This document shows positions 59,714 through 64,000 of a stretch of DNA of 64,000 nucleotides, in pieces. Within the stretch, counting starts at the first letter, position 1. Each line of letters begins with the position of its first letter. A program made the position numbers and the translations under genes. A model generated the notes under the pieces. The model was not told the origin of the DNA. It saw only the letters and a program-made list of their open reading frames with translations, and did not search any database. This DNA is from Candidatus Avelusimicrobium luingense (GTDB lineage: Bacteria; Elusimicrobiota; Elusimicrobia; Elusimicrobiales; Elusimicrobiaceae): the NCBI GenBank assembly GCA_900315845.1, contig OOHK01000001.1:1-64000 (forward strand), given 5' to 3'.

Positions 59714-60847
59714 ATGTTAGAAAAAAAAGCATTACCCACCAGCACCTTTGCGTGCGGCCCGGGGCAAGCACTTCATACGTTACGCCAAACACCGCTGTGC
59801 GCCACTCACTTTGAACGCAACCACCGCGCGCCGGACGTTGTGCGCGATATTTATGAATATGCCGACCGGGAACTGCGTCGCTTGCTGAAAATCCCCCCCG
59901 ATTATTCGCTTTGTTTTTTCCCGGGTGGCGGCAATGCGGCTATGGATGCGGTGCTGTGGAATTTGACTACGGACACATTAAGCGGACTGGCGTTTGGGGA
60001 ATTTTCCCGTCGGTGGGCCGGCACAATGGCCGAACGTTTGCCCAACGTAAAAAACACCGTGCGTTTTACAAAACCCGGTGAGTTGATTCCAACAGAAGAA
60101 CCTGATTATAACGCCGGTTTAATCGTTTTAACCCCCAACGAAACGTCCACCGGGGTGCAATTACCCAACGAATATTTATCACGCGTGTGGCAAAAACGCG
60201 GCAAAAATACGCTCGTAGCGTGGGATGCCACTTCGTGTGCGGGCGGACGGTTACTGCCGAAAAATGAATTTGATATTTTATTATTTTCCTTGCAAAAATG
60301 CTTTGGAACAATGGGTGGAACAAGCGTACTGATTTTAAGTCCCGCCGCCCAAGCACGTCTGCAAAAATTACCGCGCGTTGTACCGTACTTTTTAGATTTA
60401 ACACGCGCCGTAGAACAAGCCAAAAATTTTCAAACAGTCAATACGCCAAACACTACCGCTATTTGGTGCGCCGGACAAGCCGCCGCGTGGATGAACCAAA
60501 ACGGTGGGCTCGCGGCAATGGATGCGTTATGTCGCGCACACGCCAAATGGATAACCGATTGGGCCGCCACTACTGATTTTTGCACGCCGCTCGTTTCAGA
60601 CGAAAAATACCGTTCTTACACCACGCTTACTTTGCAAATTACGGATGACAAAATCAACGCCGACGACATTAACCGCGCCCTTATAAACACAGGGCTTGAA
60701 AACTTAAAAGACGGTCTTAAGCGCCACCCGTACGCGCCGAAAAATTCACTGCGAGTTTCCTGCTTTCCGTTTGTAGATACCGATGGTGTTAGTCAATATA
60801 AAAAACTAACTGCCGCACTGGATGAAATCGTGCGGCAGTTACATTAG
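59714..60847 (+). CDS. serC: phosphoserine aminotransferase
   Basis: This 377-residue PLP enzyme makes phosphoserine from phosphohydroxypyruvate and glutamate. The start at 59714 (MLEKKALPTSTFACGPGQ) follows a TACAAT box; the earlier ATG at 59648 lies upstream of it. FACGPG, THFERNHRAPDV, FFPGGGNAAMDAVLWN and NETSTGVQLP lead to the PLP lysine in LFSLQKCFGT. The last 40 bases of the gene also hold the era terminator on the other strand. Confidence 0.93.
   Translation: MLEKKALPTSTFACGPGQALHTLRQTPLCATHFERNHRAPDVVRDIYEYADRELRRLLKIPPDYSLCFFPGGGNAAMDAVLWNLTTDTLSGLAFGEFSRRWAGTMAERLPNVKNTVRFTKPGELIPTEEPDYNAGLIVLTPNETSTGVQLPNEYLSRVWQKRGKNTLVAWDATSCAGGRLLPKNEFDILLFSLQKCFGTMGGTSVLILSPAAQARLQKLPRVVPYFLDLTRAVEQAKNFQTVNTPNTTAIWCAGQAAAWMNQNGGLAAMDALCRAHAKWITDWAATTDFCTPLVSDEKYRSYTTLTLQITDDKINADDINRALINTGLENLKDGLKRHPYAPKNSLRVSCFPFVDTDGVSQYKKLTAALDEIVRQLH
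60807..60841 (-). terminator. era terminator inside the serC coding end
   Basis: TAACTGCCGCAC and its exact complement with an 11-base loop are followed on the minus strand by GTTTTTT. It lies within serC, 22 bases past the era stop. Confidence 0.8.
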
Positions 60848-60862
60848 CGCTTCCACAAATTA

Positions 60863-61783
60863 TTATTGCATGGTTTCGTCGTCACGCACAATGTAGCCGA
60901 ATTTCTCTAAAAGTTCGCTGTTGTTTCGCCATCCCGGCGACACCACAACTTGTAACTCTACCCGGCAAGGTCGGCCTAAAAATTCTTCCACCCGTTTTTG
61001 CGCACGTTGACGTAATTGAGCAATCATCTTTCCCCCCTTGCCGATCACAATGGGTTTTTGGCTTTCACGTTCTACGTGGATACGCGCACGGATAAAATTT
61101 TTGTCACCTAAATTTTCGGTAAATTTTTCCACTTCCACGTAGGTACTATACGGGATTTCTTTTTGATAGAGTAGGAAAATTTGTTCGCGGATAAATTCAG
61201 CCGCGTAAAACCGTTCCCAACGGTCCGTCCATTGACCGGGCGGGAAATAGGCCGGGCTCGTCGGCAAGACAGACACAACCGCCATTTGCAATTTGCCCAC
61301 ATTAACGCCTTGTTGCGCGCTGATACGGAATTTTTTAACAATTTTCAACTCGCTTGTAATTTGTTTTTCAAGCGCATCTAATCGAGAAGGATCTTTGACA
61401 ATATCAATTTTATTTAAGACGAGAAAAATAGGACAATTTACTTGTTTTAATTTTTCTACCAACGGTGCGTTCAAGGCATAATCAACCGTAGCATCCACCA
61501 AAAAAAGTACCACATCGGCTTCTTCGCTTACGGCACGATCTACGCATGACACCATGGTTTGTTGTAACTTATATTCGGGTTTGAGAAAACCGGGAGTATC
61601 CACAAAAACAATTTGGTAATTCTCCCCTTCACAAATCGCCAAAATATTTTGGCGTGTTGTTTGCGGTTTGTAGGTAACGGCCGAAAGTAACCCGCCCGCA
61701 AACCGGTTAAGCAAGGTAGATTTTCCCGCATTGGGAAGTCCGCACAAAACGGCAAATCCGCTTTTGAAATTGGTATTGTCCAT
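60863..61783 (-). CDS. era: GTPase Era
   Basis: This 306-residue protein has a GTPase domain (GLPNAGKST at residues 16-24, DTPGF, NKID) followed by a C-terminal KH domain with GKGGKMIAQLRQRAQKRVEEFLGRPCRVEL. It binds 16S rRNA during 30S assembly. The ATG at 61783 has a TACAAT box six bases upstream and no ribosome binding site. The gene is convergent with serC. Confidence 0.96.
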   Translation of the reverse strand: MDNTNFKSGFAVLCGLPNAGKSTLLNRFAGGLLSAVTYKPQTTRQNILAICEGENYQIVFVDTPGFLKPEYKLQQTMVSCVDRAVSEEADVVLFLVDATVDYALNAPLVEKLKQVNCPIFLVLNKIDIVKDPSRLDALEKQITSELKIVKKFRISAQQGVNVGKLQMAVVSVLPTSPAYFPPGQWTDRWERFYAAEFIREQIFLLYQKEIPYSTYVEVEKFTENLGDKNFIRARIHVERESQKPIVIGKGGKMIAQLRQRAQKRVEEFLGRPCRVELQVVVSPGWRNNSELLEKFGYIVRDDETMQ

Positions 61784-61789
61784 ACGTTT

Positions 61790-61795
61790 ATTGTA
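61790..61795 (-). promoter_or_regulatory. -10 box of era (leaderless)
   Basis: TACAAT on the minus strand ends six bases before the era ATG; no ribosome binding site is present. Confidence 0.6.
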
Positions 61796-61826
61796 CTTAT
61801 TTTAAGCGGGCCGCGCTACACGCAAA

Positions 61827-62333
61827 TTACGGGGTAATATAACTATCTAAAATTTGCGATACAAAAAACGCATGATAATCATTACTTTGTCTATCGTACC
61901 ACAATTCTTGTATGGCGGAGTTTAATTTTTCCGCACTCATCAGCCGTGCATAAATTACACTACATTCCAAATGCATGCCCGGCACGTCTAAAACAGGCGT
62001 CGTGATTTGATGCGCCGGACGCGTAGATAACCCCGTAAGCGCCAGTTTATCCACATCTCGCCCCGACGATTGCCCGCAAACGCTGGCTACTTTAGATAAA
62101 TCAGTATATGGAAAGGTAACGGTAAATTCACGTGTTTTTTCAATAAGTTTATAACTGTACCGGCTTTTTCGCACCATGGCTACAAAAACGGGCAATTTCC
62201 ACATAACACCTATGGCCCCCCAGGCCGTTACCATAATATTCGTTTTTCCGGCGCGGTGCGTTGTTAAAAAAGCGGTTTTTGATAAAATTTCCAAATTTTT
62301 ACTTGCATTAAAATTAAACGGTACTTGTTGCAT
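61827..62333 (-). CDS. flavin reductase-like domain protein
   Basis: This 168-residue protein fits the flavin reductase-like (FMN-binding split barrel) family: LTTHRAGKTNIMVTAWGAIGVMWKLPVFVAMVRKSRYSYKLI is the FMN-binding core, and the C-terminus carries HLECSVIYA and FFVSQILDSYI strands. It probably binds FMN and reduces it or a small flavin-linked substrate. GAAGGGGGA precedes the ATG. No partner gene is adjacent. Confidence 0.9.
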   Translation of the reverse strand: MQQVPFNFNASKNLEILSKTAFLTTHRAGKTNIMVTAWGAIGVMWKLPVFVAMVRKSRYSYKLIEKTREFTVTFPYTDLSKVASVCGQSSGRDVDKLALTGLSTRPAHQITTPVLDVPGMHLECSVIYARLMSAEKLNSAIQELWYDRQSNDYHAFFVSQILDSYITP

Positions 62334-62395
62334 AAAAAATCCCCCTTCGCTTTATTGTAGCGAAGGGGTTACTTTTTTGCACCAAGAAAAATAGA

Positions 62396-63292
62396 TTAGA
62401 ACGTAATACCCGCGCGGATACCGTATTCACGCGTAATGTTAAACGGTTCGATTACGTATTCAACCGGCTCCGTAGGGTCTGACATATTATAGATCCATTC
62501 TTCGGCAGAGTTTTGGATTTTCCAATACCGCCAGAACGGTTCCACAAATACGCCCATTTTGCCGAAATTCGTTTCTAATTTGGCACTGGCACGTACGCCG
62601 TATCCTTTATCTTGTTTGTTAGAAAAGTTAGTTGAATTCACCAACATCGTGGTATGGCTGCTTTGGTTTCCGCGCAACAACCAGTCGAACTGCCCGTTAA
62701 GCGACAATTTGACAGCGCTGCCGAAGTTCGTTTCCCATTTCAAACCGATAGGCACATAAATATAAGTAGAAGTACGTTGATAAGTTTCCCCACAAACGCC
62801 TCCTCCCAAATCGACACATCCGTCTTCGCCGTTACGTAACGAGCGCCAACCGATACCTAAATAAGGCCATAATTTCATAGCATCGGATAATGTATAATAC
62901 CGACCGATTTTAAGGGCCGCTTCCATGTAATAATCTTTTTCATCATACAACTGAGCTGGTGTACCATTCCCATAACCATCTACAAAATACCCGTCGTAAT
63001 CGGCTTTACCGTCCATATAACGCAATTCTAACGTGGCAAAGGACGGATCTTCCTCTGTTACTTCTTCCGAACTAACACTGACACGGGTGTAAACCAAACT
63101 GATCCCCTGCTTTTTGGCAGTGATGTGAATAGGATATTCCATGTGGGGTTCGCGATAGCCATAATCGGAAATTTCATACGCAATTTCCAAATTATGTTTT
63201 TTGGGGCTATTATCTTGCGAACGGCGATAACTTGCGGCAGACAGCGGCAAGCAGACGCACGCTAATAAAAGAAGTACAACTACTTTCTTCAT
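62396..63292 (-). CDS. outer-membrane beta-barrel protein
   Basis: This 298-residue protein has a signal peptide ending LSAA-SY, then an OmpA/autotransporter-like barrel built of strands with alternating aromatic residues (YEISDYGYREPHMEYP, GVRASAKLETNFGKMGVFVEPFWRYWK) and the terminal YGIRAGITF strand. It has AAAAGGAG. It is related in form to the next gene on the same strand (63485), though sequence identity between them cannot be judged by eye. Confidence 0.85.
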   Translation of the reverse strand: MKKVVVLLLLACVCLPLSAASYRRSQDNSPKKHNLEIAYEISDYGYREPHMEYPIHITAKKQGISLVYTRVSVSSEEVTEEDPSFATLELRYMDGKADYDGYFVDGYGNGTPAQLYDEKDYYMEAALKIGRYYTLSDAMKLWPYLGIGWRSLRNGEDGCVDLGGGVCGETYQRTSTYIYVPIGLKWETNFGSAVKLSLNGQFDWLLRGNQSSHTTMLVNSTNFSNKQDKGYGVRASAKLETNFGKMGVFVEPFWRYWKIQNSAEEWIYNMSDPTEPVEYVIEPFNITREYGIRAGITF

Positions 63293-63424
63293 AATTTCTC
63301 CTTTTATAAAAATTCTTTGTTGTCCAAAGAAAAATCATTTTATTTGTAAGAGATAAATTTTATCTTACATTAAAAAATGTAGCAAAAAAAAGCCATAGAA
63401 CGCAACTTATCCCCTTACAACCGA

Positions 63425-63462
63425 CAAAAAAGAGGGAACGATTTTTTCGTTCCCTTATTTTT
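63425..63462 (-). terminator. terminator of the partial barrel gene
   Basis: GGGAACGA / TCGTTCCC with a five-base loop and T-runs lies just past the minus-strand stop at 63485. Confidence 0.88.
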
Positions 63463-63484
63463 ATTTATCTTTATGACAAAATAC

Positions 63485-64000
63485 CTAAAACCGCATTCCC
63501 AAACGCAACATCAACGTATGGAATTGCAAATCGCGGTCTTTATGGGTGGAAGTCAGGTTTTTATCACTGATAAACCCATAAGCATAACGATATTCCAATC
63601 CGGCAAACATCCAATCGGTTACGTCATATTGCATACCGGCGCCGATGTAAAATGCCGCCCCCCATTTATCGTTACTTTCATCCACCCCAAAAACGGTGCT
63701 TTTCATACGCGCATTCATCATACCTACCCCCATAGGCGAATAAATGCGAAAGTTACTCCATGGATTAAAAGTTAATTTCCCGGCAAGAGAAATATCATGT
63801 GCATACATCGCGTGGTAATGCCGTTCATCTATGCCGGTATTATGTGATTTTTCAGCCGGATGGAACATCATATAATCTAACCCAACGGCTAAATAATTAT
63901 TCATATGGTAAAGCATACTTACCGAAGCGGCTAAACCGTTAGAACTATAACGATCCGAAAAGGTATCCTTATTATAAGAAACAACTTGTCCCGCCGCTAA
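63485..64000 (-). CDS. outer-membrane beta-barrel protein, C-terminal part
   Basis: The minus-strand frame stays open to the window edge, so the N-terminus and any signal peptide are missing; the visible ATG at 63916 is internal. The 171 residues seen show amphipathic strands (MLYHMNNYLAVGLDYMMF, GAGMQYDVTDWMFAGLEYRY) ending in the classic LMLRLGMRF with a terminal Phe, the outer-membrane assembly signal. It fits an OmpA-like small barrel of unknown role. Confidence 0.8.
   Translation of the reverse strand, partial: LAAGQVVSYNKDTFSDRYSSNGLAASVSMLYHMNNYLAVGLDYMMFHPAEKSHNTGIDERHYHAMYAHDISLAGKLTFNPWSNFRIYSPMGVGMMNARMKSTVFGVDESNDKWGAAFYIGAGMQYDVTDWMFAGLEYRYAYGFISDKNLTSTHKDRDLQFHTLMLRLGMRF

Overview
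The window looks like a chromosomal segment of a fermentative, Gram-negative gut bacterium of the Elusimicrobiota (Elusimicrobium-like). This is inferred from gene content, not from a marker gene. The signs are outer-membrane beta-barrels and porins, an OM-spanning ABC efflux set, a dispersed family of short cysteine-containing type IV pilin-like proteins, a pyrophosphate-dependent phosphofructokinase, lactate dehydrogenase, and an AT-leaning genome with short intergenic gaps.

Region by region: (1) 2-1003 is the C-terminal part of an unrecognised Cys/Trp-rich protein, closed by a strong terminator. (2) 1134-17217 is a co-directional surface-polysaccharide operon: a complete dTDP-L-rhamnose set (rfbACDB), glycosyltransferases of GT4-, GT8- and GT2-like types, a CatB-like acetyltransferase, and a CDP-deoxysugar branch (rfbF, rfbG, rfbH, a reductase and a ThDP enzyme resembling YerE) that predicts a yersiniose-type branched sugar. 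(3) 17313-17589 holds tRNA-Arg(TCT), a duplicated copy of the tRNA 3' end and a hairpin-rich element. (4) 17656-27214 has an outer-membrane protein, PPi-PFK, three tandem secreted ChaN/Tiki-like paralogues, a solitary N6-adenine methyltransferase and a DUF805 protein. (5) 27272-31438 (minus) has a sirtuin and a chlamydial-type aaxABC arginine/agmatine module. (6) 31600-39661 has a membrane HEAGH protein, a lipoprotein, a pilin, a sigma/anti-sigma/periplasmic K-H-rich protein module and a MacAB-TolC-type efflux operon. (7) 39784-44709 is housekeeping (dCMP deaminase, TPR protein, FadL-like protein, LDH, MutY). (8) 44710-46887 is an unusual hairpin-rich, AT-rich locus with four 10-bp iteron-like repeats, DnaA-box-like sites and one unknown gene. 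(9) 46888-59589 mixes four minus-strand pilins and one plus-strand pilin with repeat-rich secreted proteins, a BaiN-like flavoprotein, a MORN-type protein, an MgtE_N/CBS protein, an AlbA_2 protein, TypA and a GGGtGRT/NifU-like pair. (10) 59714-64000 has serC, era, a flavin reductase and two outer-membrane beta-barrels, the last cut by the window edge.

Two initiation styles coexist. Operon and secreted-protein genes have clear purine-rich ribosome binding sites. A set of mostly housekeeping genes instead has a TATAAT-like box ending about six bases before the ATG and no ribosome binding site, suggesting leaderless transcripts. All functional calls come from reading motifs, lengths and context; no database search was possible.
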